DNA from: Ciona intestinalis
Lineage: Eukaryota; Chordata; Ascidiacea; Phlebobranchia; Cionidae
Direction: 5' to 3'
Length of the DNA: 64,000 bases
Assembly (NCBI RefSeq): GCF_000224145.3
Contig: NC_020173.2
Location: 596,943-660,942 of the forward strand
The notes beneath the pieces were generated by a model that saw nothing but the letters and a program-made list of their open reading frames with translations, was not told where the DNA came from and did not search any database. Below, piece after piece: positions 29,612 through 44,600 of this stretch (within the stretch, counting starts at the first letter, position 1; the number at the start of each line of letters is the position of its first letter). The translations under genes and the position numbers were made by a program.

Positions 29612-32600
29612 CTGGAAAAAATTACAAATAGTAAACTACAAGAGAATATGCACATGGGTTTAGGTTGCTGTATGAATTCACATGGCTAAGTCAACCTAAA
29701 CATTTATAAAATTGTTAGTATATATAGATTATATAAATAAATACCTTCACAGTTAACCTCTGCACAGAGAGTGTATTCAACACTAGATCCAACACATGGT
29801 GACCCTTCTGAACTTGGTGGAGGGTTATTACATAACCGGTGTCTGCTTCTATATGTGTAATCACATTGAACTGTGCATGGACTAAAGTCACTCCATGGAC
29901 CCCAGTTGCCGCGATTCTCAGTGCAAGCCAAACCATCTTTATCAGGGATAAATATATCTAAAGCAAAATATTATCTTGTAAGCTTTAGCTGAAGATTGTT
30001 AATTCACATTGATGCATATCTAGCACCATGGCACAGTTGGTTAGCGCCTCTAAACTCAGAGTAAATAAGTTCAAGGCTGGTCACTGCCACTATTATGGGT
30101 GTATATGGTCCGGTGCCGTGGCTCAGTGGTTCAGGGCCCTGTATCACAACCAAAGTGTCCCCGGTTCGATGCTCGACAACGGCTAATACGGATGGGTGTA
30201 GGCCTATGTGTCCTTGGGTAATTGACAGTTGCTCCAACCCAGTGGTCCCTAATTGGTTTTCAAATTGTTGGCCATACATAAAAATATAAATTCCCCTAAA
30301 AATACAATCACCCACAAAACATCCTGGTCACATAAGGATAAAGCAAGTTACATTTATTTATTTATATAAATATTAACACATTGGTCATAAGCGAATTGAA
30401 GCATAGAGATTTAAACCAACCAATTCTTCTAACTTATGGGTACAATTCCAAAAAAAATATGTTTATTTTACTCTCTAATGCACTTAAATATATACGACTG
30501 TACTACCTGATGTACAATTGCATGTAAATGATCCATGTGTGTTGTCGCAAATAGAGTTTTCCCCACACGGTTGTTTAGTCTTGCATTCATTTACATCTAT
30601 ACATGTTACTTTGTCATCTTCCAGTGTAAAACCAAGTGGACACAAACATATAACATCATGTAATCCAGCCGAATTTGGAGTCAAGGAACAACTAGAAAAC
30701 AGGTAAGTTTTGGCTATATGTTTTTGCCCGTAGGAACTAGATTTAAGAATTTTATTTCCATCTTCACACAAGTTCATAACGATAGCAGCATTATGCACAG
30801 ATTCCAATATCCTTTGGTTGAAAGTGCTAAACCTTTCAACTGGACTTTTATTCATTTTGGTGCTTTATTGCTTTTACACTTTGACTTTTTACATACAACC
30901 TTTTAAGTATACTTACCCATGATCACATAATTTGCATTGTTGCTTAGCAATATTGTCGGTATTCAACTTGCTAGTTAGTTCTGCAGTTGGCTCACACATT
31001 GTAGTTGAAGTGTTGGATGTGGTTTGGTAACCTTCCGGACAGTAACATGTAAAGCCGGGAACGAAATTACGGCAAAGAGCTGAACCTTTAAAATAAAAAT
31101 ATTTACAAATAAGATTTTAAGAAGTATACAAAACATGCAATAAAGGGCTTGTGCTGTAACCCTTTGCTTTTATAAATCCATTAGGACAAAAAAGTTATTG
31201 ATTTCTTTTTGATATAGAGTATAATTAGTTAGGACTATTAGTTTCTATTACCACGACATGTGTGCAGTTCACTACGTGCACATTCATTCACATCCCGACA
31301 TGATTTTCCATTCTTCTCTTTTAAATAACCAAGTGGACATGAGCACTCTACACCACCAGGCTTGTTTTTGCACAGAAACTGACAACCACCATTATTGTAT
31401 GAGCATTCGTTAACATCAACACATGTAAGTCCATTTCCAATATACCCTGTAGGAAAAATTGGGTTTTATACAACTAGTTTATACACATTAACATAAAATC
31501 AAACAAAAAGTGATTAACAGCTAAAACACGACATGGAGAAAAAATAGAAAGATTTTCCAAAAATTATATAGTAGGCTATACTCATAAACACCATTAATTC
31601 ACCCCTGTTATATTTGTTTAATTAACAAACATGAAACATACCTTTGTTACAATAGCATTCAAATGATCCTGGTTGATTTATACAAGCAGCGTTTGTGTCG
31701 CAATAGACGGATTGTGTCAAGGAACATTCATCAATGTCTAAAAACAATTACAATCAACAAAATATGAATATGTTTTAAACAAATATTTATAGTTTTAAAA
31801 AGTGAACTTGTTGTGCATATAAATAAATAATTCCTTTAATTTATGATACAGAAGTAGTAAAAAGGTATTTCCCCCTACATGTGTTTTTTCTGATATTATA
31901 AACTTTAATAAAGGGTTATACCTTTTTAGAAAATTATTATTACGACTTAGTACATGGTAACAACTTATTTTGTGTAGTTATAACAGAAAAACTGCTTCAC
32001 ACACTCTATATCCATAAAAGCTACCACTAATATAACATTGAAAGTGAATAGTTAAAACAATCGTTTCTGTTTAGCCCGCCATTTTAAATCCATTGGTGAC
32101 CACTGGGTTGCAGCAACTATTATTCAGTGTCTTTCCAATGACACGCTCATCCTAAGTGGCAGTCTCAGGCTTTGATCCCAGTATATAATGATCATTACCA
32201 CTGTGTCATGATACTTACAACACTCTTAGCTAAAACAACAAGCAACTTTTAGGTGTAAATGTTTAGCTTTTGCCCAAACTGTTTAACCACCTTCACATGT
32301 TGTTCCATCTTTAAGCACGTAACCTTTCCAACATTTGCATGAATAAGATCCAATGACATCAGAGCAAATATGATCACAGCCACCATTATCTACCTGACAT
32401 TCATTCACATCTGGAAATATCAATGAGGTACATGATCACATTATTTTGGATGTAAAAGACATTTGGAAATTGGCAACATTTTCCCATGTTAACTTGTGGA
32501 ATAAATATATAGCATGCCTTAGGTTGTATTGTAAACAGAGATAGAGTCCTTCTACCACTATATGTTAACTCAAATAAAAACCAAATAAATTTAGTGTAAT

Positions 32601-35600
32601 CATGTTAACTAGGGAAATAGAGTTCAGAAAACACAAAAGCAATACTTTCACATCCACCACCACCATCTATAGCTTGATATCCATCCATGCATTGGCAAAA
32701 ATAACTTCCATCAGAATCCAAACATTCAGAACCTTCTGGGCATATTTTAGTAGACAAAGTGCATTCGTTGATGTTGTCACACCTTAAGTTTATGTGGAAA
32801 ATAAATTTCTGTTACTTCTATGAATTGTGTATTGACTTATTTATAACTGTATCATTTAAAGGGCTAGTATTACAAAATATAATAATATAATTTGTAATTA
32901 ATATAACATACCATACATATGCCATCATAAACACGTATATACACAGTGTCATTGGGCTTTAATTAAGCTGTAGACAGATCTTTTTTGTCACTATAAATTA
33001 GTTTTAGTTCAGTTGAGTTGTACCTTTTTGTGAAAAAATTAGTTACATATTTGTAGCCACTCTCGCAGCCACACGATGCTGCTCCTGAGCTGTTTGAACA
33101 TGAAGCGTGGGGGAAGTTACAAAATGTTTCAAGCACTTCTGGACTGCACGATTTTTCAGCTGGAAAGTGATTAAAATTCAGCAAATTAGCTTGTTTATAT
33201 CCTGTTTTAATTTAGAAAGCAAAGATATAGAACTACACCTACGTATACAATCCCTTCTATCGGTGTCCAACACAAATCCTTCATTACATGAACAAGTAAA
33301 TAATCCAATTGTATTGTGACAAGTGTGGCTACATGGGTGGGCATTCTTACACTCATCAATATCCATACATGTTCTGCCATCCTGAAAAATACAAATACAA
33401 AGTTACATGGCGGTATGGTAACTCAGTGTAAGGTATATAAAATAGGACACTCATGTAGTCATAATATAATGGCAGTCATAGCTGGCGATGTGAGAATAAA
33501 TAAGTGAGATTCAATATACCAACTCATTACTGCAATAAATAAAGATTTCACTTTTTATTGGTTGATGTAGTGTTTTATATTCTTTGTGTACCATTACATT
33601 GTTGTTCTCCCCAAAAAGGATATTTTTTGTATCCTGTACTGTATGTCTGCTTAATGGTGATAATACATATTTAACAGCTAAATCAAATTAGCAACCACTA
33701 AAAGAAATTGAAAATTATATTCTAAAAATGAAATAAACCAGGATAGATTTTCAAAAAAGAAATAAAAATATTATTATTTTACTTACAGTGTGTAATTCAA
33801 ACCCAGAGTAACATGAACAGATGTAGCTACCAGCGGTGTTTATACATCTTACTGAGCAGTTACTGTCGCCAACCAGACACTCATCAATGTCTATGCATCT
33901 TTCATCTAAAAATCCAAGTCATGCTAATTTAGTGGGAGTTATAGACATTTAATTACATAACTGTAAGTAAGTATATAATTTTAAAATAAGTTGTAAACGC
34001 TGTACACCAAGTTCAATGCTGCAACTGTTGTGGTTGTGTGTGTTCTTAGGTAAGAGCCTATGAAATGTATAAAATAAATTTAAAAAAACATTAATAAACA
34101 AATTTACATACGCGGTAACTCATAGGTAGACACACTGCATAAGAAACACAGTGTTTTGTAAGAAAAGTCGTTAAGAAAAGTCAGGTTGTGAGAGGGCTAA
34201 AACAGAAATAAAAAATATAAACGTTTAAATATAATAAGATGTGTTAAATAAAATTACTTTCAAGTTGAAATCCACTTTGGCAACCACATTGATAACTGCC
34301 AGGGTTGTTGATGCATGTGGAGTAAGGTTGACTGCAACTAGAGAAGTAGGCTTCACATTCATTTATATCTGAAAGATTCAATTACAAAAGTTTAAGTACA
34401 TATTTTAACAATATTTTGATTCATAAGATAAACATTTTGTTTGTTTAAGTTAAAAGCTATTTTATTCTATACGATTAAGGTACTATGAAGAGGCTTGAAC
34501 CAGAGTTGGTTTAATACATAGAGGTAAAAGTTAGGTTTATAAAAAAGCCTCTACCACCACATTACATGGATGGTATTGTAATTACCTGAACAGGTTATAT
34601 TATCTGAGTTAATCCTAAATCCCTGTGGACATTCGCATGTAGGCGTGCCATCTTTCATAACACAACGGTATTCACAGTTCAACCCATATGTTGAGTTGTA
34701 ATTTTCACACAGATTGGCGTAACAGTCAACCCCATCACCACGCATCCCATTTGGACATTCTCCACATGTGTAGTTGCTGATGGTTGTGTTGAAAGTACAC
34801 ATAACATCTGAAGGTAAATATTTTTGGATAATGTTTCAAGAGATAGATATGCAGGTTGTTACATCACACCTATTTTTGTAAACCAAGTAGAATTACCTTT
34901 ATTAATATTTAATGTTCATTTGTTCATGCTTAAACACAAAGTTGAGGTATTAATTAACATACTGTCATGGTAAATTATAACTGATTTTCAAAACATTGTA
35001 TCAGTTAATGAATACATGTGCAGTATCCTTTTATGGTGGGGCAACATAAGTTATAAGGCAGGTGTTCTAATATGACTGTATATCTGATTATTTAGATAAC
35101 CTATTATAGTGACTACCGGGTTGCAGCAAAAAAAGGTGAAGGGTCTTTTAACAGCACACATGCTCTCAATGGTAGGTCTTGTATTCTTAACAATATTAAA
35201 TGTAAACTTAACAGAAAATATTCGCCACCTGCAAAGCAAGGGTGGTAGTCACATGGGTTGATGTCAAACTGGCAAAGCAATCCATTCTTCCATGGTGGAC
35301 ATTCACATTCAGCTATTGACAACCAATCACCTTCAACTGAAAGATCATCTGTGTTGTGTATCAGGTAGGTCTGTCATTGTATATGGGGAGTTTAAATATT
35401 TATGTCATAAATGAATAAAACTTATTTATCCTTGCTTGTCAGGCCATTGCAGTTGTTACAACATGGATGTTCTGCTACACACATCTCGTGACTGCACATT
35501 AGTTACCATGTATGTAACTATTTAAGTAATTGTTTTTTTATTCATGGTTAACACTTTTTAACGACCACTGGGACACCATTACCAAAACTGTTAATTGGAA

Positions 35601-38600
35601 TATAAAACCTATCTATTTGTGAATAGGGCACTATAAAAACAAATCATCTTACATTGTTAGTGTTACACTGCTCCTTCAGAAGACATGGGCAAAATATAAG
35701 TTTTTGAACATGAGTAGCAACAAGGTCTGGTTCACTATCTGTAGATTAAATATATATTATGATTGCTTTAACTGATTAATATAGAAAAAATGGTTTAATG
35801 TCAGAAAACAGCTTTATACAAATGCTTTACCTGCTCAGCTAAAATACTTAACTTATAGGAATTTTAAAATCACATTTATTTATGGGGGATTTGTAATGAA
35901 AAGTGTGGAAGTTATATGTATGCAGTGCTAAAGACATAATTTATAACATTTTTTTAAAAGCTATCACCTGCTAATGTTGTAAATGCTTCAAATTTGATTG
36001 GCTTTCTGAGAGTGGATGGAAGCGTACTTAACCCCAACATTGGCTCATTATTAGGTGTAGAGGTTTGAAGGGGGGATGAATCAAAAACATCACTGGTTAA
36101 ATCAAAAGAGAAGTTGTAACTTATCACACCAAATACAGAAGATGTCAAGTTTAAGTTGCCAGCTGATTGATTGGTTAAATGAAGTGAAGCTTGGTATACA
36201 GCTTCAACCTGTGGTAAAGGAATGAAGACTAGAATCTGTTTATTAGAAAAAATAGTCTTTCAAATAAAAGAATCATTTTAATGTAGTACAATGCCAGAGG
36301 TGTCTTTGTAGTTCAAAACCACATGATTACAATTTGAAGTTGGTTTAAGGTTAGAGACGATATAGGTTGTTAAACTTAAATGATGTTGGTTACATTGTTT
36401 TAGTACAATTGCTATGTCGAATTTTTGACTTGAACTGTCGGTTTAACATTTGCAGCATTAAACTGCCTTTGTCATTTATGTTTTTATGTCAATGACATGA
36501 AACAATATATGAATATGACTGTTTCTACAACTCTATCATACCTCCAGCACACATTCCATGGTGCTTACTTCACCACAATAGGTGACCAAAACATCGGCAC
36601 ATTTAAGGACAGCCTGTGATCCAGTATTTGATTCCTTGGCTGTTTGCTTAACTAGGTTTGTGATTGCTTCACCAGAAGAGGCAGCAAAGAGCTCACTGCC
36701 CGATGTCCTTAAACTGCTTTCACAAACTAAACTTGCGAAGGCAGTTTCAGTAAAATTTTGACAAATAGTAGAATTAATTGAAGTCTGTTGAGTTGGATGG
36801 TTCAGCATCTGTGAATATTATAATTGTAAAGATAATGTCTGTAGTAATATCGAAATTCCGGAGGCTATAACTGTATTTAAAATACATATACTATATAAAA
36901 ATACAACACATAGGTATTACCAACAGGAAATTATTTCTACAGCTTAGTAAATAATGCCTAAAAAAAAAGAACTTGTTGTTTTCTTACCGTTGGATAAACA
37001 AGTTGACTTTGTGATGTAACTCTTGATATGTTTGACACCATATCCTTGATATTTACTACCACTGGCACCATCCATGATTCTGTGAACTGGTCCTCAAGAT
37101 ACTTGGTTTCCAATGTCACATCATCATTAGATGTGGTAACTGTGGGCAACGGAATGCCCAGTGAAGTAATAAAGTCATTTTGAGGATCACTGTCGAAATT
37201 CCCTGGTGACATAAAATGGAAATTTAATCAAATTTTTTCAAATATATTTTACCATTAAATAAATGAAACTCAATCGTCTGCATGGAGCAGGGCAACAACA
37301 GTTGTTATAACACCTGTGCTATATTTTAAATAACTTATTACTAGTTACCAAGCTGTTTGTGACCATATTATCTGTACAATAATAGTCTTCTGAATATTTA
37401 GGACCAGCGTGAATGCTAAGCAATCATAATTACCTAACAATCCTTTAGTGTTACCCTGAAAACTAAATGGAAGTTGCAACAAAAACACAACAGAGTTTTC
37501 CACAGCACGCACAGATAGAGTGATCAGTTTTCTGAAAGTGAAATCTAACTGAGAATAAACTTCCGTGCCCGATATGATGGTTCCATCTGTTCAAAAGATT
37601 GAAAGACATGATATTAGTAGTTGCCTCTATTTTTGGCCAGCATGAAAAGAACTCAAATGGTTTAAAAGTAAATCAAATAACAGTTATAAAAAAAATGTTT
37701 ATCCAAACTTATTGGTATTCATACATGTGTTTTATGACTTTTAAGATTTCCAAACCACACAAAAATATTAAGTAATATTCTATTTTAGTTTTAACCTTAC
37801 CTTTAGTGTGTATAGCATGATCAAAAAAAGATATTCCATTTACAGTGAAGTTGAGTAAACCCTTTGCAAACAAATCAATCTCCACTAAACCATCAACCCC
37901 TTGTGCCAACCCTGCTATTAACCTTGTTATTACAAGAACTTGTTTGTTGTTTACAGAGCGACTATCTACTGAAGCATGGAGAGAAAACGATGTGCTGTCT
38001 ACTGCCACAAAGTGGCCAGGAACATTTATTCGTACCAAAGCACCATCTAAAGTACGTAGGAAAGGGTCACCTCCACCATAAGCCAATCCAACAACTGTAT
38101 GTTGGGATGAACCTGTTTAACACAATTCATGAATAAATGAATGAATACGACCTATTTACTCTAGCATGATAGAGAAACTACAGTGTTTATGGCACAGCTG
38201 TTTTATATAATACTGGTTCCCAATTACAAGTTACTACATATGCTTTATGGAGTTATTTTTGTAATCTTTTATTTCCTGTATGGCTAACCATTTAGACAAA
38301 ACAACCTATAATTGACTACTGGGTTGAGGCAATTAAAGAACACAAGCCAGCAATAATGCATTATCAAGCCTCTTTTAAAGTTAGTTATACCTGGCAAAGG
38401 ACGACGTTGGGAATAAATCGGACAAATTTGGTCAGTAACTGTAGTAAGTGCACAGCAGTCAAGTAAAGGCAGGAGATCGTTTTCAAAGTGTATAACACTA
38501 TCTTTATTGTTGATCCTGTGTAATATTAGATGTATTAAATAATATACTATATAATATAAGTGAACAACATGAAAAAGTTTCTCATACTTATGAGTTACTA

Positions 38601-41600
38601 CATGTTTAACTTGTGGTTAATTATAACTTTTTATTTTAAAAATGTATGACTGACAATTTATACAAGCATATCCGGTGCTGTGGTTGGTTAGCGCTACTGC
38701 CTTTAACTAAGGCTTGTCGTTGTGGGTATATGTGTTCTTGGGCAACTCGTTGCTCCAACCCAGTGGTCAAAACAGTTACTTACAAAGTAACATACATGGT
38801 AAGTCATAAGCTGGCACTAGGTATATGAACTAGAACACCAGTGTTATAACAACTGTTGTTTTCTAGTCACAGCAGAAAAGCAAGCTACATCCATTTATCA
38901 TTCATTCAAGCAGTGCCTAGCATAAAACCAATATAATTTGGGTGTTATAACGGCTTTGGCAGAAGACCTATAGTAAGGCATGTCAGGGAGTCTGAGATTT
39001 GACATATACATACTTGCGTGTGAATCCACTCAAATGCCACTGGTCAATGTTTGATACCAAAAGTCCATGCTTTTCCAAGTAACAACAATCTACATTCCAT
39101 CCATTTGTGTCAGGAACAACCCTTGTATAGCAATGTAAAGGCCCATCTGTGTGAGCAGATATTCTGCTTTTCCAGGCCTAATGATAAAGAGTAGTATTAA
39201 AAATTATTTAGTTATAGAAAACTTTGTGTGACTGTACCGATATTCGTCTCGTTCTCTCAATTTCCGTTGTATTTTTCATCCATAGATATGCTTCAAAAGA
39301 TTTCGAAACAGACCAGTGCTCTGTGATCGTCTAATAAAATTAAAAATATTATTGTCAATTATAAATGTATCTTACTTTTACTTAATGCCCGCTTATGAAT
39401 CACAACATATAACACTTTGTGGGTGACTGTTATTTTGTAATTTTACTGCATGGCTAATAAATTATACAAACAATTAGTGACCACTGGGTTAGAGAAATTA
39501 CCATTTCAAACTGCGTGTCTTGGTTGAGGACACAAAAATTTATAGTCCAGTTAAGAGACAAGGGCTAATTAGTTTCAATACAAAAAACTTTATACCCAAA
39601 CAAGAGGCTCCAATACAACCCTTGCCAATGTTGGAGGACAAGACTGACTTATGTTGATTGAGTGACGTGTTTGTTGTGTTGATGCCCACTGAATACACCT
39701 TGTAACTGCTGCAAAAGTTAAGTCAAACAATTGTTAGTCACAAAATGTTATTATAAACCCAGTGTAGTTTAGAAATAAATTCTATACATATATATACATA
39801 TATATCTACTAAGTACTTGATTTTTATATTTTTACCTTCATTTGATTTAGAATGGGTAATGTTAGTTAATGTTGTTGTATGTTCCAAGGATGATATGTTG
39901 AATACAGGTTTCATGTCATATACCACTCCACTGTCTTTAATGGTGTACCTGGAACAAAAGTATTAATTCAGGTTTAATCTTGTAGGTAGCCCATTTATCC
40001 TTGTTATGTTACTGTTGAGTATACCACTCTTTATTTCATACAAATGTACATAGTGTGATTAAAGGGTGGTAAATTAAGCATAGCTTGTCGTATTATCTCA
40101 CAATAATACAAGTGCTAAATATACAACAAGCCTGGATTTTACAGAGTAGGCGATAGAATGATAGCAGTACATTTTAAACCTATTGTAACAAGTTTACTAT
40201 TCTGACATCCACCCAGGATAGATAGTCATACCCGCAATGCATATGATAGTAGTAAAATAAGTGAAGGCATTTAATCATCGTACAAATTGTAATGTAGTAC
40301 TAAAACGACTCTTAATCCTAAACCCTAGATTATGAATGCATGCGCTACCTGAGGTTATGTGACTTTTGACCAAAGGAATTTACAAAGCCTTTAAATACAG
40401 CAGGCCCAGATGCAGAATTTGTTTCTGAGATTGAAGCTTTTGTTGTTAATTTCATTTCCTTGTATGAAGAAATGGCAAATATTTCCTTGTAGTCTGTGAC
40501 TAGATTTAACTGAAATATTAATTCATTTGTGCTGGTATTTGTTTGATAGCTGTACTCAGCATCCCATTTTGGGAAAATGTTCTGCCATGTAACAGTGCTG
40601 ATTAACAAAGCAGAAAAATTTGAGTTTGTCCTTGTTGAAATGTATCTGTCTACATTGTGAAATATAGAATCATTTGTTGAGCTAAATTTGTCAAAGATTT
40701 CAATGCAAGCATCAGAGTTTGGGTTGGTAAAGTTAACACTCGCTCTCAACCAAAGAGGAGCAACCAATGCACCGAAATCTTTTATAAACGAGAAATACAG
40801 AAGATGGCTTGGATTCTGCAACAGCTGAGCGTTGGGTAATGGAATTGACTTATTTGACAGAACTACAATTCCATTCTGTGCAACATAAATGTAACGAATG
40901 TCTTCTACATTGCCTTCAGTAGAAATAGGAATTGGAAATGGCAACTTTTGTTCCAATAATAAAGTTGACGAGCTGCTCTGTTGTTTTAGACATTTGGATG
41001 AAGAAGTTTCCTCGATCCAGAATAATTGATCTTGTTGTGGTTGTGTAACAGTTGTCATATTTCTGTAATAATTACAATAAACAGTTATTTATTATTATCC
41101 CTTTTTTAAAGTTATATAAACTAATCATATTAATTGTGATGTGTTAACTATTACCAACAATGGTATCTTTGCAATTAAACACAATATTGTTTGACGCCGC
41201 GGCAAACTGGTTAGAGTGCCTGCCTCTAACCCAGACGAAATGGGTTCAAGGTTCGTCACTGCCACCACTGTGGGCAAATGTGTCCTTGGGCAAGATACTT
41301 AACGGTAATTGCTCCAACCTAGTGTTCAATAATGGATTGTCCAAATTATACATAATAATTAAAAAAATACATAAAAAAATAAATAAAAGCCATACATAAA
41401 AATTAAAAAAATCCCCCAAAAATAGTCACCTACAAAGTGACATACATGGTAACTCATGTACACCCGTGTTTAACGACTGTCGTTTTCCAGCCATGTGGGG
41501 ATAAGGTTAGTTACATTCATTGTGTATTAAGTATATTTAACATTTATTTTTGCTTCAATGTAGTAATTGTTATTCTAATGCAAATAATGCTTATGTAATA

Positions 41601-44600
41601 TTACACAGAAGTCACAGATTATACAAAATACTCACTGGGTTTTGATTACAAGAGAAGTATTCAATGTATTGTGGCCACACTGCTGTAAAGTTTCATTTGA
41701 AATAATTGCTTTAAGTGGAGGGATGCATTCACATCTACATATAAAACGTCACAAAAAGTTAAGTACCTACTGATATGTATATTATAACATCATCACTATG
41801 AAATAATAAAAAAAGTCTTTATCCAGCTAACTCCTGCACCAAGATAAGAACCCAGCTTTATGGCAAAAGTGAATATTTATAAAATATGCAGCCCAACAGT
41901 ACTTGTAAGTATCCGGAGTATCTCTGTAGCAAACACCACGATTTCTCTGCTGATCACATCTGTCTGATTTGTTTGCACAAATATCAGCTTGAGCTGCTTC
42001 ACATGATTGAGATACACATGCCACTGTATCAATAGATGGACCTAAATATAAACAAAAATCCATTACACATGGGCTAAATATGTTTGGATATACAATTAAA
42101 ACTTGCATATTTCTATCGGATTTAAATATCCTGCATATATGTCTTCGTATAAGATCTCACACAAAAGTTATTGGATGGATAATCATAAGTAGTTGCATTA
42201 ATTACCTTGGCACAAAGAGTTGTTTCTTGTTTCACCTTCTTGTTTACATATCCTTGATCTTTGTTGAACACCTATGCCACAAAATGTGGAGCATTTGGTA
42301 AAGTTTGACCAACTTGACCATTGAATAGGTTGGGTAATGCAAGAATCTGATGATGCACTTGTACCATTGCAGTAACATCTGAAGAATAAATGAAAACTAT
42401 TTTTCCTAATGTGGTGTAGCAACGATAGGCATTCGAATATGTGCCGTAACTGGACCAGATATTATTCTAACCTCTCAGCCTTGACAATGAGCAGATAAAA
42501 AACAATTGGTACTAATTACCAATAAGATATATATTGATGTCTTTTTATTACATGCAAGACATATATTTTCTTGGTAGACCATTAGTTGGACTTGATTTTC
42601 TTTGCTACGTATTTAGTAGCACTTGATATATTTTTATATAAAGCCAAAATAATGGTCTTGAAGCGGTTGTAGCGATGTTGAGTCCAAGATCGTTTTTATT
42701 AGAATGGTTAGACTTCACATTTTCATGTGCGAAAACGACAACAGTAAAAAAAGGCAATTGAGAGAGTTTGGTAACAGAAGAAGGTAGTGTTCATAATTAC
42801 GCAATGGCGATAGGCAAATAACACGTGCCAGTAATTACGCAATACCGAATGTGACCGACTAAGTTTTAGTCCCCACAGTCTAACAATATGAGTGGTAGAA
42901 CAGCAGCCAAATTAGCATGTGTTTATATAGTTACTATAGTGACTGTCACCTGTATCCAGGGTCTTGTTCCTGACATATACCACCTTTACATGAGGTCTCT
43001 GTGCAGTTCTTCATGTCATAACATGTTTTTCCATCCCCGGAATATCCTTCACTACATGTGCAGACGTAAGACCCTGCGTATAAAATCAATAATTTAAGTG
43101 TAAGAAACTTAGGGCATAACAGTTGTTGCCCTTTAGAAATAAACAATTTTTAAGTTGTTAGTTTAAAAAATAAACATAAATTTTATTTCTTTAAATATGG
43201 CTAAATACCAAATTAGTTGAAACAACAAAGAGAACAAAATTAGTTATAAAAAGAGAAAGCTATTGATAAAATAATTCAATAAAATAATTCAAAAAGCTTA
43301 TTGAAGATAAAATAATTCAATACTTTATTAAAGAAATAAATCCTGAAGAAAAGTATTATTTAAAAATCGTGGTGGCTTAACGTAACAAAAAGTTAACTCA
43401 CAGTGAGTTGTAGATCATAATAAAACAAAACAAAATGTAAAAGGAAAAAGTTACATTCATTAATCAAAGTAAGCACAAAGAAACAAAACTTTAAATTTTG
43501 TCACACCTGGTGTGTTGTAACATTGTGCTTTGTGATGGCATACTGATGTTGTTCTACATTCATTTACTTTAACACAAACTCCATTTATATATTTGTGCCC
43601 ACTTGGACATGAAGCATTGCATTTGAAATGCATACCAAGAGAAGATTCTGAAAAACAAATGTGGTTGTATTCTAAAATATAAATTAGTATTTATTGTTTG
43701 TTTTGTTCACTGAGTAGAGTTCTACAGCGTTGCACAATATTTATAAGCATCCGTTATGTTTTTTGAACATACAATTTTATATTTACCATTTTGAAGAAGG
43801 CAATACTTGGTATCCACACAGTATCCATTCTGATCTGCAAGTTTGTTCACATCCTCACACATGCATTCATATCCATTGTACAAGTTCCTGCACACAGCTG
43901 GTGCTTTGCACTTGTGGAATTCAGTAGAACATTGATCTGAGTCTTGACTCCCACATTCCAAGTAAAAAGTAGAGTTGGAATAGCTCTTGTGAGTGTGGAG
44001 TACAAATGATTTATCCTGAAGAAAACAGATACGTATAAATTTAGTAAACGATATTCCTAAATTGTGAGTATCACAAGAAATAAATAAACATATTTTTTTA
44101 CCTTTGTTGATTTTTCTCCAAGCTCACTGTAGACTAGCACATGTAATGTCACTACTTTCCAGCAAAACCTATACAACTGGGAATCTAATTTGAAGTTCAA
44201 GCCAACATTAATGTCACTTATATCAACTTTAACAATCCTTTTGTATAAGTCAGTTGAAACTGCTGCTTGTTGGTTGGTTGTTAAGGTTTGGTTTAATTTT
44301 AAGCAGGTGTTATTGGTCATTAATCCAAAATATATAGCTGTAGAAAAAACAGGTAATTGTTGCTGGCTTTGGTTTTTCATATCATTGCAAAGATGAAAAA
44401 AAATCTTTAGTTGGGAATTTTGTGTGAAAGCTGCTGTGTTGTAGATGGTAGTACGTAGTTTGTATGGAACTGATGAAGGAACGCGCACAACTAGTGCGTT
44501 GTTGTTCAGCGAAAATTCATCAATGTAAACCCTGAGAGATAAAATTGTAAAAATTGCAAATAAAGCTCATACTGGTAGCAAGTTAATGCTTACCTTGTAT

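Noticed and set aside
30109..30176. tRNA gene
   Set aside because: A- and B-box-like motifs are present, but the cloverleaf stems do not pair well and it is embedded in a SINE, so it is tRNA-derived repeat sequence.
41194..41270. tRNA gene at a SINE head
   Set aside because: Same family head occurs at 58606 and elsewhere with a SINE body attached; mature tRNA stems are not intact.
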